From contig JBBMOA010000016.1 in NCBI GenBank assembly GCA_037954235.1, positions 23,063,383 through 23,127,382 of the forward strand: 64,000 nt of DNA, written 5' to 3'. Below the pieces are notes generated by a model. The model was not told the DNA's origin. It did not search any database and saw only the letters and a program-made list of their open reading frames with translations. Below are positions 40,252 through 54,159 of the stretch, piece by piece. Within the stretch, counting starts at the first letter, position 1. Every line of letters starts with the position of its first letter. This stretch comes from Aulostomus chinensis (taxonomy: Eukaryota > Chordata > Actinopteri > Syngnathiformes > Aulostomidae). A program made the position numbers and the translations under genes.

Positions 40252-43200
40252 TGTCACTGTCCACTTTTAAACTCCTGAATCGATATATTGAAGCTAAAAT
40301 TAAGAAGTACTTCACTCACTTAAAGTCTGTGCTTGTTGGATGAGACGTAATGAGGCTTTACTTGAAAGTGTATATATTTTTAATTCTAGGGTGTATTTTA
40401 TTTTGTTTCTAAGTTCAAGTTCAAGTTCACATGGCAAGGATGTCAAATTAAGGCTAGCATCTGTTTCAGTGTGCAATTTCCTCTCTGAAAGTGTAGAAAC
40501 TTTTTTCTCATGGTCTTTTATTAAAAAAAAAAAGAGTGAAACGGTGATTTTAAATAATACCTAAGAATTTAAAGAGATAGATGAATGTATGATCCCGGGT
40601 CTAATGTAGGTGGCTCTTTGCTCTGGTTTTGTCATGACTTTTCAAATACAAGGAGTGATCTCAGGGAAAACTCAGTGGTCTTTACATTCATGCCTTCAAT
40701 TTGAATTATTATTCCCTCATTTTGTCGGCACATCCTCTCAATTGGGACGCTGATGTTCAGGGCCTAGAGGGAGGATGTCACATCTTGTTTAGTGTATCAG
40801 TGTAATATAAACTCTGTCTCCTGCTCAATGTGATGTCTCCAGGTAGATATCATATCATTTACCAAAGGGCCGGACTCAAAGCAGAGAGTGACTGAAGCTT
40901 GGTTTGGTGCCAGAAGCTTTGTTTCAGACCAGAGAGAACCTGTGAGGGCTTGTGTGTATTAAAGAAATCCAGCCTGGCTCAGGGGAGAGAGAGGTCACAA
41001 AGGGGCTAACAAAAAGGATTATTCACTTTGTAGGGTATGTGTGTGTCAGGACGCTGCTCGCTGACTTCCACCTGGCTGCTGCTCACCTTTAATCCACCTC
41101 TCACTATGGATTTGGTTCCTCTGAGGTCCCACGTAGCTGGGCCAAGTTATTTAGTTCACACTTACAGGGGGAACGGCAACCTCCCACATACTAGTGATTG
41201 GTCGCTCACATTTCACTGATGCCAAAGAGTATTTGAGTTTCTCTGATCAGCATTAAAATTAAGACTTTTGAATGTTTGGTACGTTCACGTCTGAAGTCTG
41301 TTTGTTATTGTAGTAGGAAAAAAGAGAGAAGCAGCGAAAATCACATAATCCACCATGTCATATAACCCACAATCACTGGCCTCTTATCTAAAAGCAAATA
41401 TTTGGCTGTTTGAGTGTGCTCCCAGATAACTTGTATTGTTTGTCCAAAACACATAAATGTCAAAAAATTTAAATATAAAGACACCAGTAGGCCACTGCTG
41501 AAAACTTAAGTTAGAGGGATATTTTTATGGGTTAAATTAAGTATTAATTATTTAATCCTTACCACGCTTGTGGTGTGGAAAGGATTGACATGACGTAACA
41601 TTAGGGCTCTGCTCTTTGCTAATTTATCTGTTCAGCAGTAACCCAATGTTTCTGTACTGACACAGAAATATAAAAAAAGATTTAAAATATATAGAGTAGT
41701 CATAGTTGAATAATTGATCATGTTTGTTATTTAAACAACGGAGAATTCAGCGAAGATTTGAGGTCTTTTCGTAGACTAATGGAATTTCCAGAGCCCTTTT
41801 CCCATGTACTTTAAATCAAAAGTGTTATAATTTGCCACCTCCATACAGTTGATTTCTTCAGCAATCTAAAAGTGGGAACTGACCTTTGAGTCAAATGGCC
41901 TTGTTTTACTTTAGAGGCAGAAAAGGTCAACAGTTAGTGACGGTACACTGAGTGACTTGGATGCACTAATGGGCTTAGATAGAGCAGCACCACTCATGCT
42001 GCTGCGACTGATGCCATAGAAGCTAAACCTATTAGCTGCGGAGCACTCAAGCATCTACTGAGCGCTGTCCATCAAAGCGACGTCATATTAGCATTGTGCT
42101 AGTCATCAAGTTTTGATTATTTGAAGATTAAGATGGAAACTCTGTGTGCACGTGAATTCAACAAGAGTTGACCCCGAGGATCGAGCCTGACTTAGAAACT
42201 AAGAGGATATAAGGGAGACATTGGCTTCAACAGTTCAAAAAAACTTTTTCAAAAAAGATTTTATCCCAATTAAGTAGAGAAGAAGTGGTGAGAGGGCAGA
42301 GGGTTGGGAACAACTGCCCCTCACTGTCCCTGCAGCAGGCAGGAACTCTGTTTTCTCTCACTTGCACACGAGTCCTGATCAATGGCTTTTTTTTTCTGGC
42401 TAAGTGTGTGTCAGGTTGCCAGCTCTCCCTCGTAGAGATAACAAACAATCACAGATGAGTAGTGGTAGGGTTGTTTGGTTGAAGTGTGTTTGGTTCTGTT
42501 GAAGTAACGTGTGTTCAGACTGAGAGAGACATCTCAGTCGAGATGGTGGTTCCTTACATTATCAGTTATCCTCATGAATGGACAGCAAGTTCGTGCTTGT
42601 TTTTAACTTTTGTGCACCTTTGGTGCGCTCGTGAGCTTGGGTCAAAGCTAACACTAGCTTCAGAGCTCCAGTCACCTGCCCTTCACTTTAAGCAGTTGGC
42701 AAGCAAAATACTGGAACTTAGCCTGCCGTGTCTATAGTAGCTCCAGTGTATTTTTGTCTCCATTTACCAGAAGCAGACCTGTTGCTGCCATTTTATCTGC
42801 ATGTTGTTCAAACCCAGTGTCTTCAGCACCTTTGTCACTTTATAACCATAAAAAAAACATTTCCCCTCAAACACGAAATAAATGGAGGCAATAATATACT
42901 TGGATAATGTTATTCTAATGCATACAGAGACTGTAGCTGAAAAGACACAGTCCCACAATATTAACTGTCCTCATGAAGGTTGTTATGTTCTCTGTTTAAG
43001 GGAAGTGATGATTAAAATTTGTGCTAATTTCTCAGGCTTTAGTTCCAAAACCACATATCAAAATCAGAAATATGACTCATAAGCAGGACTGATGCATGAA
43101 AGAGAGGATCAATAACAAAATGACCTCATCAGAAGAGCTTCGCAGGCCACGTGTTGGCTTAACCAGTGCAAGTACTGGATTTGAAGGAGGGGTTTCCCTC

Positions 43201-44614
43201 ACTGACTCTTATCAACTGGCGAACAGACAGAAAATGTATCACTTATCTTTCCTTTCCACCGCCTGTTAACAGAAACACTGAACTGCAGACTGCTGTATAG
43301 ATTCTCCACCCACCTGGTCTTCTCTGAGTGTTGATAACAGACTTCTGTTTTTGTTGTTTGGCACAGTGAAGCATGCTGGGATGACACCCCTGGCTCTCTG
43401 CAGGAATGTGAAGTTGGCATATAAAATTCAGGATTAAAGTGATACTCCACACAAAAACTGTTGTTTACTTTTAACTCACAGTTACGAGTCTTGAATTTCT
43501 TACCTTTTTTATTATCCTTTTCCCCTGCAATACTTCTGAGTGAGTCCAGTGTTCTTTATCCACTTATATGCTCAATATTCACATGAAGATTTTAGCAAAA
43601 TTTTACTGAACCTAACAGTTGGGATTCTTAGCTCTAGATTCTCCCCACCATGAACATCCGGCAGGGGAGTCTGGCCAATGAACGGGTTTAGAGACAGGGT
43701 TTCTACTGAATGCACAAGCTGCAGCTATTATGTTATGCATTTTCTGATTCTGGATTCACCAAGGAAAAACTGGGAAAAACTTAGGACATCTAAACTACAA
43801 ATGACACTGATTGGGTGAATTATTACGTTTGTGCATCTTTTAGGGTCTTATAAACCTCTGTGTTGATTTTGAATGCGAGCTAGTGTGCGGAGTGTAGGCC
43901 AGGCCGTACCACATACAGTTGTAGTTCTACTCTATATTTAAAAAATTGTCTGAACCTGACCAAGGGTCTGCTGGATATTTAAACACAGTGATTGATGATT
44001 TTTTTTTTTTTTTGGCCACACCTGGTCTCACCCTTTTAAGGGGTTTAGTTATTTTCGCTGGAAAATATTCTTCCAGAAATGTTGTGAAACTGTATTATTG
44101 CTGTTTTAAAACCATTTTATGCAGTAATATAATGATAGTGTGATGGCATAACATTGCAAATAGACTTGAACAACAATACACTTTGAAAGAAAATTCAGAG
44201 AAAGGAATGTGGGGGGGGTCAAGAAAGATGCTTGACCTTGGATCATAATTAAAGTCGTGAAGTAACTGAAGATCTGCTTCAATGAGTTGTTTTCTTAAGT
44301 GTTGTTGTCGTGGCAGTTTTAAAGAAAAAAAGAAAAAAGTCTCAAGGAATTCATTCTGTCTTTCAAAAGTTGCTCCATATTAAAATGTTTTGGTTTATTT
44401 ACAGGATTTAATGGCTGAATCATTTTGACTCTATCTTTTAGGATTCCTTATTACTGTTTTCAATTATATTTCTAATTGTGAACCCAGAAAACTGCGTGGA
44501 ATGCCAATTTTCATTGCCACTGTTAGAAATTACAAATTTCGACTCAAATAAAAGGAAAAGAAAAGAAAGTACTCCTACACAGGAAAAACACCAACAAGCT
44601 GAAGTTATGTTGTC

Positions 44615-44616
<2 letters not shown>

Positions 44617-44661
<45 letters not shown>
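44617..44661 (+). repeat. (GT)n microsatellite
   Basis: An uninterrupted run of about 22 GT units near the 3' end of intron 1. Confidence 0.97.
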
Positions 44662-44662
<1 letters not shown>

Positions 44663-47020
44663 AGGAGCTGCTTGAAGGCGTATGACACACAGGGAGCCTT
44701 TGACCCAAAGTGCAGACGAGAGGACAGAAGCAGCATGAGTCGCTAAAATGTTGTTGACCTTGATTCTTATGTAAACAACACACACGCAAATGCAACGGGC
44801 TGTATGGAGGTCAGAGAAGATGCCAGACATCACATCCACATATTGTACAATGAGTCAATAATGTAATTATCGCAACGGGACTGTCTGTCACTGCAGTCAT
44901 TGTTTGGGGGGGACACCGTTTTTTTAGAGCTCAGGAACAGCCTGGCACCAGGCCAGTCCAGATGGCCACGAGTTTCACTTACAACACAGCACAGTGGCAG
45001 GCAGGAGTGGAGATAACACCTCTGTCTAATAATAAAAAAATCCCTGGTTCCCTAGGTGACCCTTTCAGCGCCTGCAGCCATTTTAATTACATGTGAATCC
45101 CAGTCAGAGAGAGAGAGCTGTGACGGGATAGAGATGTTGTTAAACCATCAGTCCCCATGTCTGTCTACCCCCACCTCCCTGACAGAGCTGTGACTGATGA
45201 CTCATCCTCATGGGAAGACGAGCTGGATCCATGAGCTACCTAGATTTAACATTTAATTACTCCAGCTTCAAATAGATATGCATTTGTTATTCTAACACAC
45301 ATGCAGTAATTTAAGTAATTGTGCAGCCAAGTGGAGGGACAATTTATGCCCAAACACTCTCAGTAAAATGAATGTTTTCCCCTGTTAGGGCCAAAAGGGA
45401 AAAAAAAAGAGTGTTTTTGCAATTGAAAGATTTATATTGTCATCATTAAAAATATATTATGAATATATCTGAATGTTTGCCCTTTTGATGTCTAAATTAT
45501 GGAAAAGAAATGGAGAAATATGTTAAAGCTATAGTGTGGTACTTTTGTTGCCATCTCCTGGCAGCTACAACTCTTGCAACCAACTGTTGTATCAGTAATG
45601 TGTCCCAAGATGTAGTAGTTCAACATGTTGTAGCCTCACTACTGCAATTTAATGTTTCGGTGAGATAAGGGAACCCCCTTTTTTCACAAAACACATCCAG
45701 ATTAAGGCTATTTCTGCTGCATCCGGTATTCTACAGCTGAAATTTCAGGATTTCGTTAAAGATCATTGGGCCTCAACTAACCGATAGTGTTGTTTTCTGA
45801 TCTCTGTGAGGCGTGTTCAGAAACGTGGAAGAATTTTATCATCGGAAACATTACACGCAACTCCATGGTTATGTGATTCGTACATGTTCCAAAGTGGCAT
45901 TTACAGTAAATGTTGGGATATTTGCCAGTTCAACCTGTTGGGAACACTTCCCTGAGGTAAAAGTGAAGAAACGGGATGTGATGAGCTACACTTTGATCTT
46001 CTATACATTACGTCATATTCATTTCTCAACTTGCCACCCGCTTTGTTGCCTGTTGAGCTTTTTTTTTCCCCTTTCCTTTGTGCTTGAACTTGATGAGTGT
46101 GTCTGAATCATGCGTGCCTAGCAGGGAGTGCCTGAATAAAGTCAGTGAGGGTTGCTGAGCGGCTCTCAAGGAAAGTGGGTGACTGCTGCAGATTTGTTTG
46201 CTTTGTCTTTCTTCCTCCTCTTTGACTGTCTAGGACTGATCACAATTTAATGTAACGGGGCTGATGGGAAAAGTAGGTCAAGAGGAAGTTCAGCACACTT
46301 GGCTCTGGTTTTGTTGACTTCTTGTGGAGTGTCTCGCTGTAGAGGCATGTTTTGGGGGCATGGAGTCACTCTTGTGTCTGATTTGACATCTCTTCTATTC
46401 TTTAGTTTCAAAGTCTGCCTCCGTGTTGTCGTAGAGATGAGCCTCTTCAATTTTAAGCACTTAAAGCATTACGGTCTAATGTGTCTCTTATATTGGTCTT
46501 CCTACTTATTTAATTTGCCGATAAACAGATGGAAGAAAGTCGCATAAGCAACTCTGCTCCTCATTTGAATTTGCTGAACCAGGCTGAAGTCGTTTCTCTG
46601 CACTACTGCTGGCTAGTCAAGAGCATCTGGGCTATGTCACGTTCCATGAAGAATTCGGCCATAAAGCTGACTGTGAATGCAGATTTATCACTGTGGTGTA
46701 TCATCCAATGAAGAAGTGATAGATGGATCTGTGAAGATGAGGAGCACAAACTTGTCGTGTGTAGCTGAATGGCAAACGAGTTATAATTCAGTTGCGTTTA
46801 CTCACTTTCCTACCTGACAGACACTGATTATTTTTGGATTCATTTTTATTGCTGCATCCATGCAGACTGAATGAAGAAACAAAATAAGTAGAGGTGAAAT
46901 GTTGCAGCAGTAAAGTCTGCTTTTCCGTCCTCGGAGGCAACAGCATGCTAAGAAGGTGTGTTGGTGTTGTTTTAGCCACTCCACTGACCCCCCTCCCTCT
47001 CTCTCTTCTCTTTCACCTAG

Positions 47021-47108
47021 GCTCTGCACCCTCACACTGAAAAAGCTTGTCGTCCTCAAAGAACTGGATAAGGAATTGAACTCCCTGTCTATCGCTGTCA
47101 AAATCCAG
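47021..47108 (+). CDS. pacs2: pacs2 exon 2
   Basis: The first base completes Arg-71, then residues 72-100 follow: LCTLTLKKLVVLKELDKEL and on to SIAVKIQ. These start the folded cargo (furin)-binding region. LCxLTLKKLVV is a signature shared with vertebrate PACS2, where PACS1 has LFSLTLKKLVM. The exon is 88 bases, with a strong polypyrimidine tract and AG acceptor on the left and a GTGGGT donor on the right. It ends on a codon boundary after Gln-100. The short exon lies isolated between two very long introns. Confidence 0.95.
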
Positions 47109-47789
47109 GTGGGTTAATCTCTCATACGTGATGGGAGCAGCAGGCTGAACAGTCTGTCACCCTCAGGAATTGTGTCGCTTGCTGTTTTTCCATTCTTTTC
47201 CAGAGCTGTACCCTGTTGAACATAATCATAAAGCTTAGCCCATGATAAGACATGCTACTAATCCTGCTGATTGATAAAAAGCCTTCTTAGCTGTTCAGGA
47301 AGCTCTGGCAAGTCACATCCATTCAGACGCTTTCAGAGGCAGGCCAGCATTGCCACTTTAAGCAGGTGCATTAGCACCTTAAGAAGGATTTTACATCTTA
47401 CATTGATTGCTAATACATTTTCTTTGACTGCAAGGCTGAAGTACTAACATGTGTTACCTAATCTCAAGGTTGTCATTCAAATTTAAGTTTACACAGTTTG
47501 TATATGTGTGAAAAGAAAATCCTCTTTGGTGCTAAGGCATAACAAAACAAAAACTGGAGTATATCAGACATACTAGTATTTTTTTTTCCCCTTAAAGATG
47601 AGCCAAAATAGAAATATGCATATCCAAAGTGAAAAAGGGCAGATGTAATCTGAAAGACATGCAAAAACATCTAGCACAACTGCAGGGCTTTGGTTTTAAA
47701 TTAATTCATTGAGTGAAAGTCCACCGTCAGACAAAACAACGAAAGATTTTTTTTTATGTGTGGTCACATGATGCACTCAGATCACCACA

Positions 47790-48010
47790 ATATATATATA
47801 TGAATGTGTGTATATGTATATATATGTATATATATGTATGTGTGTATATGTATATGTATATATATATGTATGTGTGTATATGTATATATATGTATATATA
47901 TGTATGTGTGTATATGTATGTATATATATATATGCATGCATGTATGTGTGTATATGTATATGTATGTATATATATATATATGCATGCATGTATGTATGTA
48001 TGTATATATG

Positions 48011-48042
<32 letters not shown>

Positions 48043-48080
48043 TGTGTGTATATATATATATATGTGTGTGTATATATATA

Positions 48081-48148
<68 letters not shown>
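47790..48148. repeat. Complex (TATG/TATA/TG)n minisatellite-like tract
   Basis: About 360 bp made almost entirely of alternating purine-pyrimidine TA, TG and CA steps. Higher-order units such as TATGTGTGTATATG recur roughly every 28-50 bp, and the tract ends in a pure TG run. It gives uninterrupted but meaningless open frames on both strands (runs of Tyr, Ile, Cys, Val, Thr and His). It could adopt Z-DNA or slipped structures and is probably length-polymorphic. Confidence 0.95.
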
Positions 48149-48149
<1 letters not shown>

Positions 48150-49015
48150 GCCATTGTCAGGTAACAGAATTCACTGAAGACCTGAGTCACACAGATGTGG
48201 TACATTCCACACTGAGTATATCATGTGACCACATCATGTGTATTTTTAAGCATGTATGATGAGTGCAGGTATTGGCTTCATGTTTTAGTTACGTCCCTTC
48301 TGTTAACACTAGCTCTGGATGTGGTGTATTTTACTTCATTCCACCAGCCTCACCAAGTGGCAAAATAAATGAACTTAAAAGTATTAAGATGGCGTCTTAC
48401 ATAGTTTTTTTTTTTTAAGTCTGACAAGGTTTCACATGAAACGTCACTGTGGTGCAATAAATCAAGTGAATACAGGAGCCCTGTTTTGGTTTGCTTTCTT
48501 CACATGTGTGTTTGAATTTTGATGTCCGTTTTTACTCAACTTAACGTTATCCAGACTTGCTGAAGTGTGACAACTTACTTCCTCGCTTTGTTAACTGGGT
48601 TTCCTCCTCGACTCCTCAGTAATGTCAAGTTCACCATAATGCTCCCCATTAGAGGTTTCTGGGTGTCTTCCCCATCGGCATCCTCTGTTGTGGGTTGGTG
48701 TGCGTGTGTACAAGATGGAGGAATGACAAGAAACAATCCAGCCAACCAATACTACTAATGGTTAGAATGTATAACTGCTCTCCAACTCTACCTAGACTGA
48801 ACTGTAGTAGTTCTTAGAACACAGACTCAGGATCACTTATTAATATGATGGTCCACTGCCGTGAAAACCGTTGAGTCTGTGAGGGGATCAAGACCAGTGG
48901 GTACTCCTGCCCAGGGGTGGCCATGTGCAAACCGCTGTCCACAGACCAAGTCATTCAAATTCTCCTCACCTGCCCAAAAATTCCAAATTTAAAAATGACT
49001 TCCTCACAAGAAGCG

Positions 49016-49018
<3 letters not shown>

Positions 49019-49095
<77 letters not shown>
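49019..49095 (+). repeat. (CA)n microsatellite, about 38 units
   Basis: The longest pure dinucleotide run in the window, in pacs2 intron 2. Confidence 0.97.
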
Positions 49096-49097
<2 letters not shown>

Positions 49098-49152
49098 GAC
49101 TTTAATGCTAAGTGAGTGGAGGAGGTGAACGATACTTAGAAAAAGGAAAAAA

Positions 49153-49175
49153 GAGAGAGAGAGAGAGAGAGAGAA
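49153..49175 (+). repeat. (GA)n microsatellite
   Basis: About eleven GA units, 60 bp after the CA tract and before an 18-base G run. Confidence 0.93.
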
Positions 49176-49221
49176 AGAAGACCAAACATCCCAGCAGCAG
49201 TCAGTACAGTTGAACAGACTT

Positions 49222-49239
49222 GGGGGGGGGGGGGGGGGG
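49222..49239 (+). repeat. Poly-G run of 18 bases
   Basis: An uninterrupted G homopolymer in intron 2. Its exact length should be treated as uncertain. Confidence 0.92.
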
Positions 49240-51765
49240 CTATGTTGCCAACATCTTCTACCCTGTTCATCAGATCTGGCATGACCACACTGAGTGGCAG
49301 TCAAGACTGTAAGTGACCACATTTTTATACATCTTCTTATATAATATTTTTGCAAATGTGACATGGATGACATTAAAGGAGTGCTTACTGCTGGCTCGGT
49401 ACTTGGAAGTACTTGCTAATTTGCATGTCAACAATATTATATTAGTACACATATTTTAATTTTGATAAGCCCAGAGAGATGTTACAAGCTGCTAAACATC
49501 TTATCTGATTTAGTTTTCCAGACATGCAACAAGGAGTATGGACCCAGAATGTATTGTTTTGATTTATTCTCTTTTTAATTTTTGGCAGATGAGCTAGACA
49601 ACAATAGCCTTGCTTCCCCCCTGCAGTTAAAAACCATGGCTTTTCACTTGCCTTTGCAAAGGAAAATTATAAACGTGTTTCTTTGCACATAGAGCAGGAA
49701 AATTCAATACAATTACATTTGGTCACTTGAGACCCATGTGGGGACACAGTCCAGTCCCAGGTGTACACAGACATACCTGGAACTGTCTCCCAGTGCGCCC
49801 GCTTTTTGGGTTTACCAGATCTGTCTGGCAGTGATACTGGTGCATATCACTGAGCATCATAGACAGAGGAAACATGTACTTTCAATTCATAGAGCCACGG
49901 TTTTATTTTGTTGGTCAGTAATTGAATAGTTTCTTACACAATCCCATAATGTTACCTTCATTTTAAAATTTAATCTAATTTTTATGTAATACTGAGTCCT
50001 TCTGTTTAAAAAGATGTGCCCTCCCCCCCACTGTCATCCTGGATGAGAGGGCAGCCAAGTGTGTCTTTATCCATGAGCTATGTTGCCTTCAGAGCGTGAA
50101 ATCTCCATTTCTGCTGAACTGCCCGCAGGACAGCCGTACAAAGCTCTATACACCACATTTCCGGAACTGGAGCATTAAATGCAATTTCCAGTCGGTTTGG
50201 TTCTGGAGAACTGAGATGAGATGAAGAGAATACGAAGAATACGTCCGCAATCTGAGGGTTTTCTGGACAGACAGTGAATGACAAAGGCCATGTCATCAGT
50301 TCACTATTGTACGTACATTGACTGTCTCAGTTTTCTTGGATTCCATCAGGATCAAGTAACTTATCTGCACACACCATTTATACAATATCCTAAATCCTCA
50401 GCATTGGATATGGTCAGGCCTCCATGTTCACTTTTGACAAGTACCACTTGTGGGCCCCACACTAGGGCTGGGCAGTATGATAATATACAGTATAGAAATG
50501 TGTAAGCTTGGCAGTCCCATTTCCTCCACAGTGCTAGGTTTACAGGCAAGGCTGTGAATCAGATCAGGTCTAGATTCTCATGTGTCTGTCTCAGATCCTG
50601 TTGCCTCACAAGAAGAGTTGTTCAACATGTTTTCATCCTGGGTTTGGCTGTTGTCTGCTGGAAAGTCCAACCACTCCCTTAAGGGATGTAGCTGCCTCAT
50701 CTCGGACTCTCCCTTCAAGTTCCCTTGATAGTGCAGATAGCTAACAGATTAGCTGTGGTAGCTAGCACTTACCAAACAAGACCAGGCAAGCCTAGTGAAG
50801 ATCGTACCTGGATAGTCGGAGTATGTGATGAATAATGTCCAGCACTATCTGTGTATTATGTGTCTAACCAGTACAGTTAGCATGCAGTTTGAGCTGACAC
50901 CGCAGATCACTTCAAGAAGCCAATAAATAAAAAAGGAAACTATGGAAGCAAGAAATTTGATTTAAATATGTATTTTGATGCAAATACTCACGCATCGACA
51001 GCGTGATGTGTGTTTACGTCATGACCAGTATAGGTGGGGCAGAATAGGAGGACATTTTGTTAGAGCAGATAGTGCTGTAAAACCTGTGGGGGGAAAAAAA
51101 ACATGCATTTTAAATTACCAGAAGAAGATTATACAATTAAATACAATTGATTGTGTCTAATGGATATTTTGACGGGCAGCAGTCACAGTTAAGTGCTAAT
51201 AACAATGCTTAAATGGCTGGTTACCTTCAAGGTTGAAGAGAAGTCAGATTTATTTAACTTTATATCCAGTAAGGGGGCAACAGCAGCGCTCATTGTTTTT
51301 CAAAATTTATTCTGTGGTCATTCTGTCTTGATGACGCTTATAATTTTCTGACCTTACATTAAGTGGTGGGCTGTAAACTGTTTGTTCTGAGTGGTCACAA
51401 CTGCCAGGCTTGTTAGGTAGCTTAATTGTCTCTGTCCTGGCCAGTGGAGATGGCTCGCATGCTCCCAGTTTTCATTCTTTGAACAGTCAGTTTTCTGTAT
51501 CCCCATCGATAAAGTCTCAGGCAAGACTGCCAAGATTGTACCCATGGTAGTATCATTATCAGTAGTAGTAGTTGTAGTGTCATCAGTAATAGTTAAACAT
51601 ATCAGCTTAGGTGCACAAACTCCAGGACAAACAACGATCAGCTCATCCTCCATCACCATCCAACGTGGTGCCACCACCTTCAGCTCTGGAGTGTAGATTG
51701 CTCTGTTTCTTCACGTGCGCATGCATAATCTACCAATGGGGAGTCACTCACCTAGTTGCTTCCAG

Positions 51766-51788
51766 AGTCAGTCAGTCAGTCAGTCAGT
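51766..51788 (+). repeat. (GTCA)n microsatellite
   Basis: About five GTCA units, the same motif as at 13126-13156 but without the LINE-like sequence before it. Confidence 0.9.
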
Positions 51789-52689
51789 AAGCCAGACACA
51801 TCCATAGGGCCTCTCCCTCTGCCCTGACCAAAAAGCCAGCTATATGAAACATGAACAGCGATGCACTGCTCGTACCGTTCCCTCTAGGTACCCACTCAAA
51901 GACTTGAACTAAAGCTGTCAAAATGGTGCTATGACACCCATTATACTTTGATGAATACTAATATCCTTAGAGGTTGATTGCACCAGGTTGCCTAAGTGTT
52001 TTGTTTTGTTTTTCCACGTTTTCATTGTAAGCCCAAGTGGAATAGTCGCACTGTGGAGCTGCTGATGAGATTGCAGTGAAGGCTGTATGGTCCCTGGGGG
52101 TTTCTGTCTCTTGCTCTGGACACTGCTGGGTCACTGCAAGTAGTTCCAGCCTCTTCACACAACATTTTGTGTACATTGGACTCAGAGTCGAGTTGTCTGT
52201 TACTGTACACGCACTACATGATTAAGCCTTTTGTGTCCTGTTTCTTCAGTGTGCAGTTGCCTGAGGTTGCAGCCAGACATCGATGTCAGCTGGCTAATGA
52301 TGGGAAAGGCATGCAGTCCTCGTTTCAGCTGCTGTCCACAGCACTTCCATTTGCTGTACATTCAGATATGATCCAATTATGTGTGTGTTCGCATGTGCCT
52401 GTGTGACTGGGTATGTGTTTGGTGAAAGCAGAAGCCTCAAAACACATTCAAAAATCTCTTTACTACAATTGCACATTGAGCCCCTGACCCTGAGTCACCT
52501 CTTCTCTTTGCTACAAAGAGAGGAGCCAACTTTGACAATTTTACATGTTTACAGAGTAAAATTGAAGACTTGGACTTGTTTTCCCACAGGTTTGTGGAGT
52601 TTGGTTGAGTCGAGGGGTCGAAACATTCCCCCATCTGGCCCCAGAAAGACAGTGGAGAAGCTTGTAGCAGAGTAGAAAGCGTGAGAGGA

Positions 52690-52701
52690 GGGGGGGGGGG
52701 G
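52690..52701 (+). repeat. Poly-G run of 12 bases
   Basis: A G homopolymer within a purine-rich GAGAGGAGG context in intron 2. Confidence 0.92.
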
Positions 52702-54159
52702 AGAGGACATTGAGTACAAGCTTTTCTTGCCAAGACCCTGTATTGTAAATGCATGTCAGGCAGTTTGAGAGTGCTCGGCTTTTGTGCCTTGATTCATTGT
52801 ACCAGCCACTGAGCATGAGAAAAGAGTGCATACAAGGCTTCTTTGTGGAGCTCAAGTTAGTGACAAGGTCAGACACAGACAGATTGGCCCACTCTTTCTT
52901 CTTTACATGATCAAACTAGCACTGCAGCTTCTGATGAGCTACTGACAGCACGTCTTTCTCAGGAGCTAATTGAGCCATAATGCTAGGTAGAGTTTTTACA
53001 AGGTTGACTTTATTCAAATTTCTATGTTCCCTTTCGTTCCTCCAAGCTTTATTTTTCTATATGGTTTTTAGTCTTCTCCTACAAGGTTGGGCTTAATAAG
53101 TTAATGCTGTACCTCTGCCTTTTCATTACCTTCACACAAAGGCCCATTTGTATGGCATATGATCATATTAAGAACTTCATTGGCTATACAAAGTCTCTGG
53201 TACAATCTGGTTCAGTTACACCAGAGAAGTTATCCACACTGGCTGGCACTGCTCCCGGCTATTCCTTATTTGTTCTGATCAATAATAAAATATAATAGCA
53301 AGAACGATCCGTCTTCTTGCAGCTAAAAGCTTCCGTCTTCCAATTCATCACTGTATTATAAATTGATTGTGTAAATATGGTGATCCCTCACTGTGACTCC
53401 AGCATCTCTCTAATGGCAGGCCTGAGGTCTTCTTCAGAGCTGTGAGCCCTGAGTGAAAAAGCACCTCTTTAACAGAATAACAGAATTGCATTTTTTTTGT
53501 GTGGTTATTAATCAAAATTTGATAATAAGATATGTTTTTCTCTACTGAGATGAAAATCTTTGTACGATAATGTTTGTCAGTATTTCTATAGAGTGTTATA
53601 TTCTGAAATATTGCATTATTAAAGCATTTCTTTCATTAGATTCATTCTTAGTTTCACTAGAGGTTATTTTTTCTATTAAACTAGAATTTAAAAAAAAAGT
53701 CTTAATGTAAGTAATCAACAGAGCTTTTCTTGTTTTACTTGACCTATAAACAAAGAATCTTTGTCGGCTAATATGAATTATTAGACAGGAGCAATGCTAA
53801 TAGCTGAGAAGGGTCCTCTGAGCATGTGCACTCTTTGATGTTGGAGGAGTTTGCTACATGTAGTGGCATTTGAATGTTGTTTTGCCGTACCAGTTTTGAG
53901 CTTCCCAGAATTGCAATGAGATTTTCTCTCCTGTGGCCTGAAAAGAAAGCATGACAAGATTATGAAATTTCATTGGTCTGGAGTGTCAACCTGAGACAGT
54001 GGTCGTGAATGTGCTATGAAGGTCTTTGGTAACAACATGCAACATAATAGCAGTGAACCACATGTTTGAAATACCAGTTTTGCTTTTATGCCTCTGAGCT
54101 GGCAGAAGTCCTGGGAAGGAGGCATCATGATTTCAGGGTGTTGGTCCCATTCCTGTGAA

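Larger units (their letters stand above)
28478..47020 (+). other. pacs2: pacs2 intron 1 (about 18.5 kb)
   Basis: The intron has a GT donor (GTAACG) and an AG acceptor preceded by a long CT-rich tract (CCCTCCCTCTCTCTCTTC). Its length and position, directly after a CpG-rich first exon, are typical of vertebrate genes with regulatory DNA in intron 1. It holds several microsatellites, listed separately, and G runs at 31965-31977 and 40239-40251. No nested gene was recognised. The 166-codon minus-strand frame at 34100-34600 is driven by the GGA repeat and is not supported. Confidence 0.85.

Noticed and set aside
47713..48259. Several overlapping open frames of 67-154 codons on both strands
   Set aside because: They are translations of the TATG/TG repeat (runs of Tyr, Ile, Val, Cys, Thr and His) with no family resemblance.
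50460..50500. TAGGGCTGGGCAGTATGATAATA resembling a common fish DNA-transposon terminus
   Set aside because: Only a short block is similar; no matching inverted terminus or target duplication was found nearby.
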